From an uncultured Armatimonadota bacterium (GTDB lineage: Bacteria; Armatimonadota; Fimbriimonadia; Fimbriimonadales; Fimbriimonadaceae): 32,442 nt of DNA. A program made the position numbers and the translations under genes. This document shows positions 8,723 through 16,351 of the stretch, one piece after another. Numbering within the stretch: position 1 is the first letter of the stretch; each line of letters opens with the position of its first letter. The stretch lies in assembly GCA_903904815.1 (NCBI GenBank), contig CAIVDU010000070.1:1-32442 (forward strand), in the 5' to 3' direction. The notes under the pieces were generated by a model that was not told the origin of the DNA, did no database searches, and saw only the letters and a list, made by a program, of their open reading frames with translations.

Positions 8723-9691
8723 CTACTTACCCGAATATTCCAGCGTATCCATCGCCTCGTATTTGCCCGGCGCGGTTCGCCCCTTGAACGTGATCTTGGC
8801 CTTCTTCCCGTCAATTTCGACGAGGATATATCCGTAGGTGTTGCCGATGTGTTTCACCCGTCTAAGTTTCCAGTGTGTGTTGTTGCCTGTGTATTCGCCT
8901 TCCTCATAGAAAGGCGCACCGGCCGTCCCCGCGACAAGTTGATGGAATTCCGGTCCCGGGGTGGGGCCGTCCTTGGTCACCACCATGTGATCGTAAAGAT
9001 GATCGTGCCCGCAGAAGAATACTTTTGAGCCGGCTGCGATCAGGCTATCGATAAAGGCGTCTCGCTTTTCTGGGGACGCGTCCATCGTGTCCTTGTGCGC
9101 GCCGTCCATGAACGCCGGCTCGTGGCCAAAGGCAAAAATGAAGGGCTTATGATGCTTCTTGAGAACGTCATCAAGCCAAGGCTGATTGATCGCCTCGCCC
9201 TTTTGGGTGTATTGGTCGAGGCCGATCGCCAAAACGGGCCCTGCCGTGTAGAAGAAAGTGAGATTCTTCTCGGTCGCTGGCCCGTTTTGGGGCAGTGCGT
9301 ACTTACCCGTGAACACCTTGTCCCACCGCGCCCAAGCGTCGGTGCTCCCCGCATCGTGGTTTCCTCGGCAAGCGAGAACCGGAATGTGACGCGCATACAC
9401 CGGCTCTAGGATCTCGCGCCAGGTAAGAAGCTGCTTCTCAAAGTCGTCTGGGTTCTTTTGGTAGCCATAAACCAGGTCCCCGGTCCAAAGGAGGAACTTC
9501 GCTTTCTCGTCGATGACCGCCTGGGCCACTTCGCTCGTGATGAGCTTGTTGACGCCGTTCACGTCCTCCGGCCGATGCGCCTTCGGATCCGACCTTCCAT
9601 CTCCCGCCACTACAAAACGAAGCTTCTGTGCCTGCGCGCTTCCGGCGACGGCAAGTACAAGGGCGAGAACAATGGCTGAGGTAGATCGCAT
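8723..9691 (-). CDS. Secreted calcineurin-like metallophosphoesterase
   Basis: 322 residues with a signal peptide (MRSTSAIVLALVLAVAGSAQ-AQ), so exported. The two-metal phosphoesterase motifs appear in order: VVAGDGRSD (first Asp), WTGDLVYGY, CRGNHDAGS and FCGHDHLYDH. It should hydrolyse a phosphate ester or nucleotide outside the cytoplasm; the substrate is not predictable. The frame is open for 58 more codons upstream, but that part is the antisense of the tRNA gene and cannot be coding. ATG at 9691, followed at once by the signal peptide, is chosen. It is a single gene between the galactan operon and the tRNA, with no visible link to either. Confidence 0.9.
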   Translation of the reverse strand: MRSTSAIVLALVLAVAGSAQAQKLRFVVAGDGRSDPKAHRPEDVNGVNKLITSEVAQAVIDEKAKFLLWTGDLVYGYQKNPDDFEKQLLTWREILEPVYARHIPVLACRGNHDAGSTDAWARWDKVFTGKYALPQNGPATEKNLTFFYTAGPVLAIGLDQYTQKGEAINQPWLDDVLKKHHKPFIFAFGHEPAFMDGAHKDTMDASPEKRDAFIDSLIAAGSKVFFCGHDHLYDHMVVTKDGPTPGPEFHQLVAGTAGAPFYEEGEYTGNNTHWKLRRVKHIGNTYGYILVEIDGKKAKITFKGRTAPGKYEAMDTLEYSGK

Positions 9692-9783
9692 ACCGAGCAG
9701 TTTAGCTCCACAACCGCAAGTACAGGGCGAAGCCGAGAATGATCCGTGTCTCGGGAATTCCTGTGGTATGTTGAATAAAGAGC

Positions 9784-9858
9784 GCGGGAGTAACTCAGTG
9801 GTAGAGTTCCTGCTTCCCAAGCAGGCTGTCGCGGGTTCGAGTCCCGTCTCCCGCTCCA
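9784..9858 (+). tRNA. tRNA-Gly (anticodon CCC), probable prophage attachment site
   Basis: Complete cloverleaf. Acceptor arms GCGGGAG and CTCCCGC pair fully. The D-arm is ACTC/GAGT, and the anticodon stem CCTGC/GCAGG encloses loop TTCCCAA with anticodon CCC. The T-arm GCGGG/CCCGT has loop TTCGAGT, and the encoded CCA is at 9856-9858. Prophage genes begin immediately 3' of it, with the integrase gene nearby. This is the classic arrangement for integration into the 3' half of a tRNA gene. The distal att repeat would be outside the window. Confidence 0.93.
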
Positions 9859-9903
9859 GATTCAAATTCAGATGACTGTTGGCAGGACTCGCACGGTCCA
9901 GCC

Positions 9904-9920
9904 GTCGTACGTCGTACGAC
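9904..9920 (+). terminator. Short hairpin after tRNA-Gly
   Basis: Perfect inverted repeat GTCGTAC-GTC-GTACGAC followed by TTTTCTT. It is placed 46 nt after the tRNA and fits a factor-independent terminator for it. Because it lies just inside the prophage edge, it could instead be an integrase arm-binding or attachment-region palindrome. Confidence 0.55.
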
Positions 9921-9999
9921 TTTTCTTATCTCTAGGCACGCAAGCACCCTAGAATCAACAAAAAGACTTGTAAACGTACGATAATGCCACCTGTGACAC

Positions 10000-10028
10000 T
10001 TGCAACACTGCGATTCTCGTACTTTAAC
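10000..10028 (+). promoter_or_regulatory. Possible promoter of RexAB-like cassette
   Basis: TTGCAA (10000-10005), a 17-nt spacer and TTTAAC (10023-10028) form a weak sigma70-like promoter 38 nt ahead of the ATG at 10067. The match is modest, and other AT-rich hexamers occur nearby. Confidence 0.3.
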
Positions 10029-10066
10029 GTCAGTTCAGTCCTCATTCTTCAATTAAGGACAGCAGC

Positions 10067-11008
10067 ATGAGGAAGATCACGCTTGTGCCCTACGCCATTC
10101 ATCCATTCGAGAAGGATACAAGGGAAGCGAGGGAACTCGGAGATGTGGAGGGGAAGTCGATGTTGAGCGTCATCACGGCAGCTCTCACGCGACTAGCCGC
10201 GATCCAGGCTCCCACGACTGTGTCATTAAGTGGGCCTATAAAGAGCGCCTATCAGCTTTCTAGGCTTGAGTGCAGTGGCCAAAGGATAACGGGCCAGCTG
10301 GAATACGGAATCGATGGGATTGCAGGGCGCGGAGTCAACACGGGTTCAGGGCAAAACAGCTATCGCCGGACCGTCAATGACGCAGAAATCATCCCCTACT
10401 TCTTTCAATTTGATCTGCCAGCGAGTGCAAAACAAGGTTTGCTGGTAGTCCAAAACATGAGCAACAGGGGCCCCGTTGGTGCTTTGAGGTCAATCCTGCA
10501 AGAGGACTTCAGGCGCGAATTCAGAGAGACCACGATACAATACGAAGATCTGATCCCAGATGCGGTTCTGAGGAAGTTTTTCGAAGAAGGTGAAGCGAAA
10601 GAAATCGAGTTCTACAAATATTCCGTCGCACCTGAAATCGCGACCGAAGTCGGGAAGGAGAATGAACCGTCTAAGGTACACGCAAAGTACACCCTGGTTG
10701 CTGCTCGAAAAAATTATCTTGGACTTCGCCCTAAGTTGAATCAGTTCCTGCGTGGTGAGCCAGCTAGGACTCTATTTAGTCTTCCAGCCGATTTCGCCGA
10801 GCCGGACAAGGTCACGGTTGTTATGCAGATCAACGGTTCAGAAAAGCGGATCGAATTAACAAATCGGCATCATATTCGGGCTGCGATTGATGTTTCGAAT
10901 CATGTCCTCGTAGATCCAACGACTGGATATCCGGATTTTGAGTCCATACGCGAAGTCAGCACAGGCGTCGTCGATGAATACAGGTCTATCCTGGATTCTA
11001 CGGCTTGA
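10067..11008 (+). CDS. RexA-like cytosolic protein (candidate phage exclusion sensor)
   Basis: 313 residues, soluble, with no signal peptide or membrane segment. AAGGA stands 8 nt before the ATG. I cannot name a domain with certainty. The middle part (LLVVQNMSNRGPVGALRSIL, then FFEEGEAKEIEFYKYSVAPE) looks like the globular core of accessory proteins often found in mobile elements. The gene is followed at once by a four-helix membrane protein, and the soluble-plus-membrane pairing and sizes recall lambda RexA (279 residues) with RexB. The cassette is visibly AT-richer than the flanking prophage genes, a sign of recent acquisition. An abortive-infection or superinfection-exclusion role is inference. 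Confidence 0.6.
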   Translation: MRKITLVPYAIHPFEKDTREARELGDVEGKSMLSVITAALTRLAAIQAPTTVSLSGPIKSAYQLSRLECSGQRITGQLEYGIDGIAGRGVNTGSGQNSYRRTVNDAEIIPYFFQFDLPASAKQGLLVVQNMSNRGPVGALRSILQEDFRREFRETTIQYEDLIPDAVLRKFFEEGEAKEIEFYKYSVAPEIATEVGKENEPSKVHAKYTLVAARKNYLGLRPKLNQFLRGEPARTLFSLPADFAEPDKVTVVMQINGSEKRIELTNRHHIRAAIDVSNHVLVDPTTGYPDFESIREVSTGVVDEYRSILDSTA

Positions 11009-11039
11009 GGCGTGTTATCGCGTGTGTCCGCAGTGTGTT

Positions 11040-11597
11040 ATGAGCAAGGGAACGATAGTTACGATCATATCTGGACACCTTAATGTATTTAAGGATGACT
11101 CTGGCCGTGTCATTCGCGGGGACTACGTTGCCTTCTTCGGAATTCCGTTGGGGGTAGCTCTGGCACTCAGCTATCTGCACATAATTATTGAAAAGGATGC
11201 TGCAGCGTTTTGTGCAACGTCCCTTTCTATTTTTGCGGCATTGCTCTTTAACTTGATTGTGTTAATTGTCGACATGGCGAGGAAGAGTAACGAGAAGCTC
11301 CGGGAGCTAAAAGCGGGCGGAAAAGATAGCACTGGAGTACACCGCCTCACGAAGAAGATCAATCTCCTAAAACAGCTGAACTCAACTGTAGGTTTTGAAA
11401 TTATCCTCTCGGTTCTGGCGCTAATCATTCTCCTAGCGCTAACGATTCCGTCACCCAAGAATAAATGGATTAACTTCAACCACGGCCAGGTCTTTGCAAG
11501 CGGATTAGCATTCTTCTTGGTTACTTGCTTTGTGACGCACCTGTTCCTAATTCTGCGAAGGCTCTACGTTCTCCTGGGCAACGAATTGGAGCCCTAG
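11040..11597 (+). CDS. RexB-like four-helix membrane protein
   Basis: About 185 residues with four hydrophobic segments: VAFFGIPLGVALALSYLHIII, CATSLSIFAALLFNLIVLIV, EIILSVLALIILLALTI and VFASGLAFFLVTCFVTHLFL. A basic cytoplasmic loop (ARKSNEKLRELKAGGK) lies between helices 2 and 3. Lambda RexB also has four helices, a TLSS-like motif at the start of helix 2 and a basic KIRE-containing loop after it, so the layout matches by eye. The reading frame is open from 10938, overlapping the previous gene. ATG at 11040 is chosen so that the protein starts just before helix 1, but no SD is seen and a GTG at 11022 is possible. Confidence 0.65.
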   Translation: MSKGTIVTIISGHLNVFKDDSGRVIRGDYVAFFGIPLGVALALSYLHIIIEKDAAAFCATSLSIFAALLFNLIVLIVDMARKSNEKLRELKAGGKDSTGVHRLTKKINLLKQLNSTVGFEIILSVLALIILLALTIPSPKNKWINFNHGQVFASGLAFFLVTCFVTHLFLILRRLYVLLGNELEP

Positions 11598-11637
11598 CTT
11601 CTTCTTGTCGTTTTTGGACAAGACCCTGGTCCCGCCT

Positions 11638-13014
11638 TCATGAAACATGCCTCCACGACCTTCTTTCTTGGATGTTGCGGACCGTCTTTGGGGAGACTCC
11701 AAATTGAGTGGCAACGCTTCCGCGCGATTGTTTTCCCTTGAGACTCCTGATTTCCCGAACCTGGTCAGTGGTCAGCTGAGCGCGTCCGTTGCGCTCTCCT
11801 AAGTTTGGTGATTTGGTGCCTCCTATTGCTGGTTCTGGGATGGCCTCGCCGGGGTCAGCACTCCTGATGGCGGTCCAGAGGTTGCCTAGCCAGAGTTGCT
11901 TACTCTCTTCGGATGCGTGGTTATAGCGGTCTTCGACGGAACGCGTCGATTGGCCTAGAAGAGCCAGCCGCGTAGACCTAGGGCAGCCGTTTTGGTCTAG
12001 CCATGTTGAGAAGCAGTGGCGCATGTCGTGGGGGCTGGCGAAGGGGATTCCGGCCCGTTTCATACAGGCCTCGAGGCTTCGGGTTAGATTGCTCTCCTGA
12101 AGCCTCTTTCCTCCGATCGTGGAGTCGCCTCGTCGAACCTCCATGCCGCGGACAATCCGCTCTCCTGGTTTGCCGAACGAGAATGATCGCAGCTCCTCGA
12201 GCAGGCCGGGCGGCAACGGAAGCGATCGCTTGCTCGGGTCCGTCTTGAGGAGGTTCGTGATGTTCCCTTCCCCGTCGTCTTGACGAACCACGTTTAGGAC
12301 TCCGCCTGGCGTAAGATCTGATCGCCAAGCTCCCAAGCCCTCGTTCAACCGAAGACCGCAACAGAGGTAAAGCAATACTGCAGGCTCGCAGGTTCGGCCC
12401 TTGCAAGCCATCAGGAGCCGGCGCATTTGCGATGGGTTGTAGATCGTAAATTCTTTCGCCGTCTCCTTTCGCACTGGGATCCGCTTCGCGGCGCCTACGG
12501 TGATCGGCCGGACTCTGCTATCGAGCTCAGCGGCGACGTCCATCACTTCAAGGGCCATGCGCCGACACTTATTGACTGTCCTGGCTGAGATTGGCTCCCA
12601 CTTTTCGGGGTTCTTCTCCCTGTCTTTGGCGTGGGGATTCTTGAGGACCATCTTCGCAGCGATGCGAGTCAGTACAGCTGCAATCTCGACAAACGTGATC
12701 TGCCGGCACTGGATATGGCCCAGCTCGGGCAGGAGCTGCCTCGCCGTGTTCTGCAGGTCGTCAATCGAATTCTTCCTAAGGTGCGCTTTCAGCGGAAGGA
12801 CGTGAACTAGGAACACGTGGGCGAACGTTCCGGGTTTTACGTCCAGATTCAGAGGCGGCGGGTTGAGGTATTCCTGCCACTGCTGCTCGGCTTCCTCCAA
12901 GGTAGTTCCGTAGAACGACCTTCGAATAGTCTTGCCGTCCGCGGCCGTGCCGATCGGTCTCTTGATCTCCAGAACATTCCTGTCCTTTCTCTTCTTGGGT
13001 CGCTTCGATGCCAT
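11638..13014 (-). CDS. int: Tyrosine recombinase (phage integrase) with C-terminal HTH
   Basis: 458 residues. It should catalyse site-specific recombination between phage and host att sites, here probably in tRNA-Gly. The N-terminal arm-binding-like region (10-50) is followed by a core-binding helical domain (about 60-165) and the catalytic domain. Catalytic residues are Arg222 (GLRLNEG), Lys257, His329-x-x-Arg332 (HDMRH) and Tyr364 (RYNHA). The second His of the usual LGH motif is Gln355 (LLGQS). After the catalytic domain, residues 413-458 form a compact helix-turn-helix (TDQVREIRSL...ATQFGVSPKTVRNI...SWRHV) like those that end homing endonucleases and resolvases, an uncommon fusion. It is preceded by an overlapping excisionase-like frame. 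Confidence 0.93.
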   Translation of the reverse strand: MASKRPKKRKDRNVLEIKRPIGTAADGKTIRRSFYGTTLEEAEQQWQEYLNPPPLNLDVKPGTFAHVFLVHVLPLKAHLRKNSIDDLQNTARQLLPELGHIQCRQITFVEIAAVLTRIAAKMVLKNPHAKDREKNPEKWEPISARTVNKCRRMALEVMDVAAELDSRVRPITVGAAKRIPVRKETAKEFTIYNPSQMRRLLMACKGRTCEPAVLLYLCCGLRLNEGLGAWRSDLTPGGVLNVVRQDDGEGNITNLLKTDPSKRSLPLPPGLLEELRSFSFGKPGERIVRGMEVRRGDSTIGGKRLQESNLTRSLEACMKRAGIPFASPHDMRHCFSTWLDQNGCPRSTRLALLGQSTRSVEDRYNHASEESKQLWLGNLWTAIRSADPGEAIPEPAIGGTKSPNLGERNGRAQLTTDQVREIRSLKGKQSRGSVATQFGVSPKTVRNIQERRSWRHVS

Positions 13015-13219
13015 GGAGTTTTCTGTCCTGTTGAGCCTTCAGTTCGGCGATTCGCCACTTCCACCAGGACTTCAAATCGTCCTTGTCGACCGTGAAGTGT
13101 TCCCCACTCTTAACCCCGGGGAACGTTTCATCATCCCACAGTTTCTTCGCCTCGGCAACGGAGCGGAGGCTCAATGCTTCCTTGACCGCGCGCGGGTCGA
13201 GGGCTAGGGTTTCGATCAT
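12776..13219 (-). CDS. Excisionase/DNA-binding-like small protein overlapping int
   Basis: 147 codons. Residues 1-65 (LRSVAEAKKLWDDETFPGV...FTVDKDDLKSWWKWR) resemble the winged-helix architecture of excisionases and MerR-like regulators. The gene stands directly before int, where xis is usual. The last ~80 codons run in a different frame over the first 238 nt of int, and their Arg/Ser-rich composition looks like a shadow of int. Either the protein really is this long, or expression normally ends or shifts frame near the int start. ATG at 13219 has GGTGGGA upstream. Directionality control of integration is an inference from position. Confidence 0.5.
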   Translation of the reverse strand: MIETLALDPRAVKEALSLRSVAEAKKLWDDETFPGVKSGEHFTVDKDDLKSWWKWRIAELKAQQDRKLHGIEATQEEKGQECSGDQETDRHGRGRQDYSKVVLRNYLGGSRAAVAGIPQPAASESGRKTRNVRPRVPSSRPSAESAP

Positions 13220-13303
13220 CTATTTCCCACCTGCCGGCCGTACTGAGGGGAAATAGGACCAGCAATCGAACCTAAGGGTTGGCCTTGTCCGTATTAATGC
13301 TGG

Positions 13304-14170
13304 ATGCGCCGATTTATTGTTTTTGTTTGCTTTCTCTTGATAGCTTCCGCGCCTGCTCAACAGAAGCCTGCACCGAAACCGGTCGCAGTTGCGCCCGCCA
13401 TCGCCGCACCTAAAGCTCCGGCGAAGAGCAACACTCCTTCGGGCCCAGATCGCCAGGCGACGACTGACGATTCGAAGCTCATCCACGCCGCCGTTGAAAA
13501 GGAAGTCCAGAAATACGAGTCGGCTCACATGCTTGTTCCTACTTCTCCACCGGAGCCGGCTTCCAGTTGGTGGAATGTGCGTCTCACCGCTGGGTTGGTG
13601 TTCGTTGGTGCAGTTCAGATTCTGGCGATGATCCTCCAGGCTTACCTGATCAACAAGACACTGCTGGCCACTAAGCAAGCTGCTAATGCCGCGACTGAAA
13701 GCGCTAACACCGGAAGGTTGGCACTTGAGACGGTAAGTCGACCATTTCTCCAGGTCGGGGAATTCGAATTGGTCTTCGGTGAGCGCGGACACAATTCGAC
13801 GGTTCAATACACAATTAAGAACTCGGGCAATACACCCGCTTTCATCCTGAATAGCTTTGCCCTGTTTGGAATTTTCGAAGGGCTGCCAGAAGGGCTTGAT
13901 GACGTTAACCAAGGCCCGATGGAGCTCGTTTTGGCACCTGCTCAGAGCTTCACCAATGCGAGCCAGTTGTTGATTTCTGAGGAGAACCTGGTCAGGGTGC
14001 GAGTCGGACAAGCCAATGTAGTCATACGCGGCATCGTCAAATACCGCGACGCATTCGGCAATGTTCACGTTCAGGGGTTCGGTCGCAGATGGGACAGTGC
14101 CAGCAGCAAATTTATGGTTATCAATGACAGCGGATACAACTTTGAGCGTCGATTCCCAACTCAATGCTGA
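13304..14170 (+). CDS. Membrane-anchored exported protein of unknown function
   Basis: 288 residues. The N-terminal signal peptide is FIVFVCFLLIASAPAQ, followed by a Pro/Ala/Lys-rich linker (about 20-60). One membrane helix spans about 90-112 (LTAGLVFVGAVQILAMILQAYL). A short alpha-helical stretch rich in Ala/Thr/Asn follows (LATKQAANAATESANTGRL), then a beta-rich C-terminal domain with SRPFLQVGEFELVF, VQYTIKNSGNTPAF and VVIRGIVKYRDAFGNVH. I do not recognise a catalytic motif. The beta domain resembles a module found next to membrane anchors in many bacterial proteins. The gene points opposite to int and to the early operon, so it has its own promoter. That is typical of a lysogenic-conversion gene expressed from the prophage. 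Confidence 0.7.
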   Translation: MRRFIVFVCFLLIASAPAQQKPAPKPVAVAPAIAAPKAPAKSNTPSGPDRQATTDDSKLIHAAVEKEVQKYESAHMLVPTSPPEPASSWWNVRLTAGLVFVGAVQILAMILQAYLINKTLLATKQAANAATESANTGRLALETVSRPFLQVGEFELVFGERGHNSTVQYTIKNSGNTPAFILNSFALFGIFEGLPEGLDDVNQGPMELVLAPAQSFTNASQLLISEENLVRVRVGQANVVIRGIVKYRDAFGNVHVQGFGRRWDSASSKFMVINDSGYNFERRFPTQC

Positions 14171-14247
14171 ATTGAGGTTTGCACGGCTCACACCAATCTG
14201 ATCAGGTGCAAGAGAGTTATGCATAGTCCGCAGATCGCCTTTTTGTT

Positions 14248-14385
14248 TCATCTCTCCACCGCCGAGTAGTCGATCGCGGATCGGTGGGCGGTTCCGGATA
14301 TGAAACCGAACGTGAATGCGAAAAGGGTTAGGGCGGCAGCCAGGGCGAACCAGATTAGGCGGTCGCGGAGCGATATTCGGGTCAT
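14248..14385 (-). CDS. Small single-helix membrane protein
   Basis: 45 residues from ATG at 14385, which overlaps the upstream stop as ATGA. It has a basic N-terminus (MTRISLRDR), then one hydrophobic helix (IWFALAAALTLFAFTFGFI) and a short polar tail. It is the last gene of the leftward early operon. The frame continues upstream, but that part shadows the previous gene. Function unknown; phage early operons often end in such inhibitors or Rz-like peptides, but nothing specific supports either. Confidence 0.6.
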   Translation of the reverse strand: MTRISLRDRLIWFALAAALTLFAFTFGFISGTAHRSAIDYSAVER

Positions 14386-14849
14386 AGAGCTGGCTCCGTT
14401 GGTTCGTCCTGGTTCTCGCTTGCGGGCGCACATGCTGCGCATAGGCCGTTTAGGAACGGGGGTTCTGATTCGTCGTTGAAGGGGTCTACGGTTTCATCCG
14501 CAAACCCGCAGGACTGGCACACGTAGGTGCGTTTCGGTTTGGCTGCGGCGGCTTCGTCGGCCTCGTGGGTGCCGTCTTCGAATGGGTCCATCCATGCGTC
14601 GGCGTCGACAGGTTCGTCGTTGTGGACCAATGGACGCGGGGCGGCCATGTGGCGAATCGTTTCCTCGTCGAGGATGGTTAGGCAGTAGATCGAGGAGGAG
14701 CCGAAGAGGTGCTCTTGAAACTCCCCGCTCGGCAACAGGTGCATGACTCGGCCAAGTTTGCCGCCGAAGATCGACACCTCGTCGACAGGGCCCAGGAAAC
14801 GGCGGTGGCCCATCAGTTCGACATGGGCCCAAACAGTGTTACTTTGCAT
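14382..14849 (-). CDS. Hypothetical protein with C-terminal zinc ribbon
   Basis: 155 residues. The N-terminal half (MQSNTVWAHVELMGHRRFLG...SIFGGKLGRVMHL) is a compact predicted beta region. An acidic middle (about 75-105) and two CxxC pairs follow (CQSCGF and CAACAP), which could hold one zinc ion. It overlaps the 117-aa gene upstream by 11 nt and the 45-aa gene downstream by 4 nt, so it is translated within the early operon. Similar beta proteins with metal ribbons occur in phage recombination operons, but I cannot assign a function. Confidence 0.75.
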   Translation of the reverse strand: MQSNTVWAHVELMGHRRFLGPVDEVSIFGGKLGRVMHLLPSGEFQEHLFGSSSIYCLTILDEETIRHMAAPRPLVHNDEPVDADAWMDPFEDGTHEADEAAAAKPKRTYVCQSCGFADETVDPFNDESEPPFLNGLCAACAPASENQDEPTEPAL

Positions 14850-15192
14850 TCTTCAGGTTCTCCAGAATGGTTTCGAGGTCAAGCGGGCGCAGCTCGCACT
14901 TGACGATGTTTTTGCCTCCGTGCTCAGAGGCGAACAGAAGCTGGTTTGTGTCGGCGTCTCGGACTTCGTAGGTCCGGCGAAGGGGGTTCCAGCCGAAGAG
15001 AAGCCCACCGGTGTAACGAGTGAGCATCAGGGTCGGGGTGGCGTCGATCGCTGCCGTTGGGGTTAGCCTCGGCGGTTCGAACTCCACTATTTCCCGAATG
15101 AGGATTTGGCAGACGGCACCGGTTAGCCTGCCCGGGATGAGGACAGGCTCGGGCGTTTCGAGGGTTAGGGTCTCGTCGAGCGCGAACATCAT
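14839..15192 (-). CDS. Hypothetical early-operon protein
   Basis: 117 residues with no membrane segment or recognised motif. Hydrophobic beta-prone stretches (AVCQILIREIVEFEPP, ATPTLMLTRYTGGLLFGW, TYEVRDADTNQLLFAS) suggest a small beta-rich fold. The start overlaps the Rad52-like stop as ATGATG/TGA, and the 3' end overlaps the next gene, so it is tightly coupled in the operon. Being right after the annealing protein, it may belong to the same recombination process; this is context only. Confidence 0.72.
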   Translation of the reverse strand: MMFALDETLTLETPEPVLIPGRLTGAVCQILIREIVEFEPPRLTPTAAIDATPTLMLTRYTGGLLFGWNPLRRTYEVRDADTNQLLFASEHGGKNIVKCELRPLDLETILENLKNAK

Positions 15193-15929
15193 GCGGCCCT
15201 CAGGTTCTCGATCATGAAGAACAGGTCGGCCTTCGACTTGCAGCCGTCCTTCTTTTGCTCAAGGGCGAACTTCACCCAGTTCTTTTGCTTGGCGTTGCAG
15301 AGCCCTACGAACTCCGTGTAGTCGGCCTGTGTGAACCCGGGAAGGGATCTTATCCACTTGCCGGCTTCGGCGACTTCGGGATCTACTTCGGAACTCTTGG
15401 TCGCGGGGGCTTGCGCGGTGACGCTTGCGTCGTTTCGCGCCTGCTTGGAGGTTCTCTGCTGGGCAGGAGGAGCCTCTTCCCCTTCGACGTATTCCCGATC
15501 CTTGTCGTAAAGCGCGAGACCAAACTGGTCGCCAAAAGTGCGGAGAGCTCTCTTTAGGGCATCGCTCTCAGCTTCTTTGATTGCTGACTCGTGCGCTTGA
15601 CCGAGGTCCTGATCGAATCCCGAGCCAAACCCCACGCCCTGGCGGACGACGCCTAGGGCGTTGACAGTCACTTGCGCGGTGTAGCCAACGTACCAGAGGA
15701 GGACACTCGGGGAATCCTTTTTCGGCTTTTGTTCCTGCTGGATCTGCGTGAACGCATCGGTTGTGCAATCCCAGCCATCGAACCCAAAGATTGCGTTTGC
15801 GGTGCGGATCGCGTGGTCGGCGGAAATGTAGTCGTACCGCTTGCCTGAGTTGCCATATTGGTACCTGGACTTGACGTTAGAGGCATTGAGCTTCTTCGAG
15901 AGATCTTCTCTCTGTTCGGGGGTTAGCAT
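15189..15929 (-). CDS. Rad52/22-type single-strand annealing protein
   Basis: 246 residues. The first ~140 match the Rad52 family core: SRYQYGNSGKRYDYISADHAI, FGFDGWDCTTDAF, VTVNALGVVRQGVGFGSGFDQ and the signature AHESAIKEAESDALKRALRTFGD. A Pro/Ala/Gln-rich linker and a C-terminal helical tail (RSLPGFTQADYTEFVGLCNAKQK) follow. Such proteins anneal complementary single strands and act in phage recombination and repair, filling the role of lambda Bet. No partner exonuclease is evident in the operon. It overlaps the upstream gene by 7 nt and the downstream one by 4 nt. Confidence 0.92.
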   Translation of the reverse strand: MLTPEQREDLSKKLNASNVKSRYQYGNSGKRYDYISADHAIRTANAIFGFDGWDCTTDAFTQIQQEQKPKKDSPSVLLWYVGYTAQVTVNALGVVRQGVGFGSGFDQDLGQAHESAIKEAESDALKRALRTFGDQFGLALYDKDREYVEGEEAPPAQQRTSKQARNDASVTAQAPATKSSEVDPEVAEAGKWIRSLPGFTQADYTEFVGLCNAKQKNWVKFALEQKKDGCKSKADLFFMIENLRAA

Positions 15930-16351
15930 GCGACTCGCTCCCGACTAAGCTTCTGGATTGCGAGAGCCTCCACGTCCTTCATCACGCGCCAAAGGCCGTG
16001 GCGCTTGATCCACTTCTGGCATAGCTTGGCGTGGGCGCAGAGGCCACTGTGATGCCTTAAGATCGAGGGATACAGGCGAGACCGCTTGCGCAGAAAGTAG
16101 AGTTGCTCCAACTCGGTGCCGTGGGTTTTCAGGCACTTCCGGGCCTGGGTGTGGCAGGTGGCCCACATGCAGCCGCAAACTACTTCAGTGGTCACGGCGT
16201 CGATGCTGAGGCCATGGACGACGTTTGTTTGGCTCCGGGAAGGAACCACGAAGAACATCACGCACTCGGCGCTATCGTAGCTGGCTTCGCACACGAGGCG
16301 ACCGTATGGGTACTGATCGCGAGGGAGTGGGATGTAGGCGATTCGGCTCAC
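15923..16351 (-). CDS. Cys/His-rich hypothetical protein
   Basis: 142 residues from GTG at 16351, which overlaps the upstream stop (GTGA). Cysteines and histidines cluster in CGCMWATCHTQARKCLKTH and in HHSGLCAHAKLCQKW, compatible with zinc binding and nucleic-acid contact. The C-terminus is basic. No family recognised. It stands directly before the Rad52-like gene in the early operon. Confidence 0.7.
   Translation of the reverse strand: MSRIAYIPLPRDQYPYGRLVCEASYDSAECVMFFVVPSRSQTNVVHGLSIDAVTTEVVCGCMWATCHTQARKCLKTHGTELEQLYFLRKRSRLYPSILRHHSGLCAHAKLCQKWIKRHGLWRVMKDVEALAIQKLSRERVAC

Noticed and set aside
9692-9865. N-terminal extension of the metallophosphoesterase frame
   Set aside because: The extra 58 codons are the antisense of the tRNA-Gly gene and its leader, a common artefact. 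The signal peptide begins at 9691.
11604-11622. CTTGTC/GACAAG hairpin as terminator between the RexB-like and int genes
   Set aside because: Only six base pairs, the T-run is in the loop rather than after the stem, so termination cannot be supported.
14179-14211. TTGCAC...GTGCAA inverted repeat as another repressor operator
   Set aside because: Short arms, long spacer, and it lies between convergent gene ends with no promoter visible.
13220-14431. 403-codon minus-strand open frame
   Set aside because: It is the shadow of the signal-peptide/membrane protein at 13304-14170, which has clear protein features. The shadow has none.
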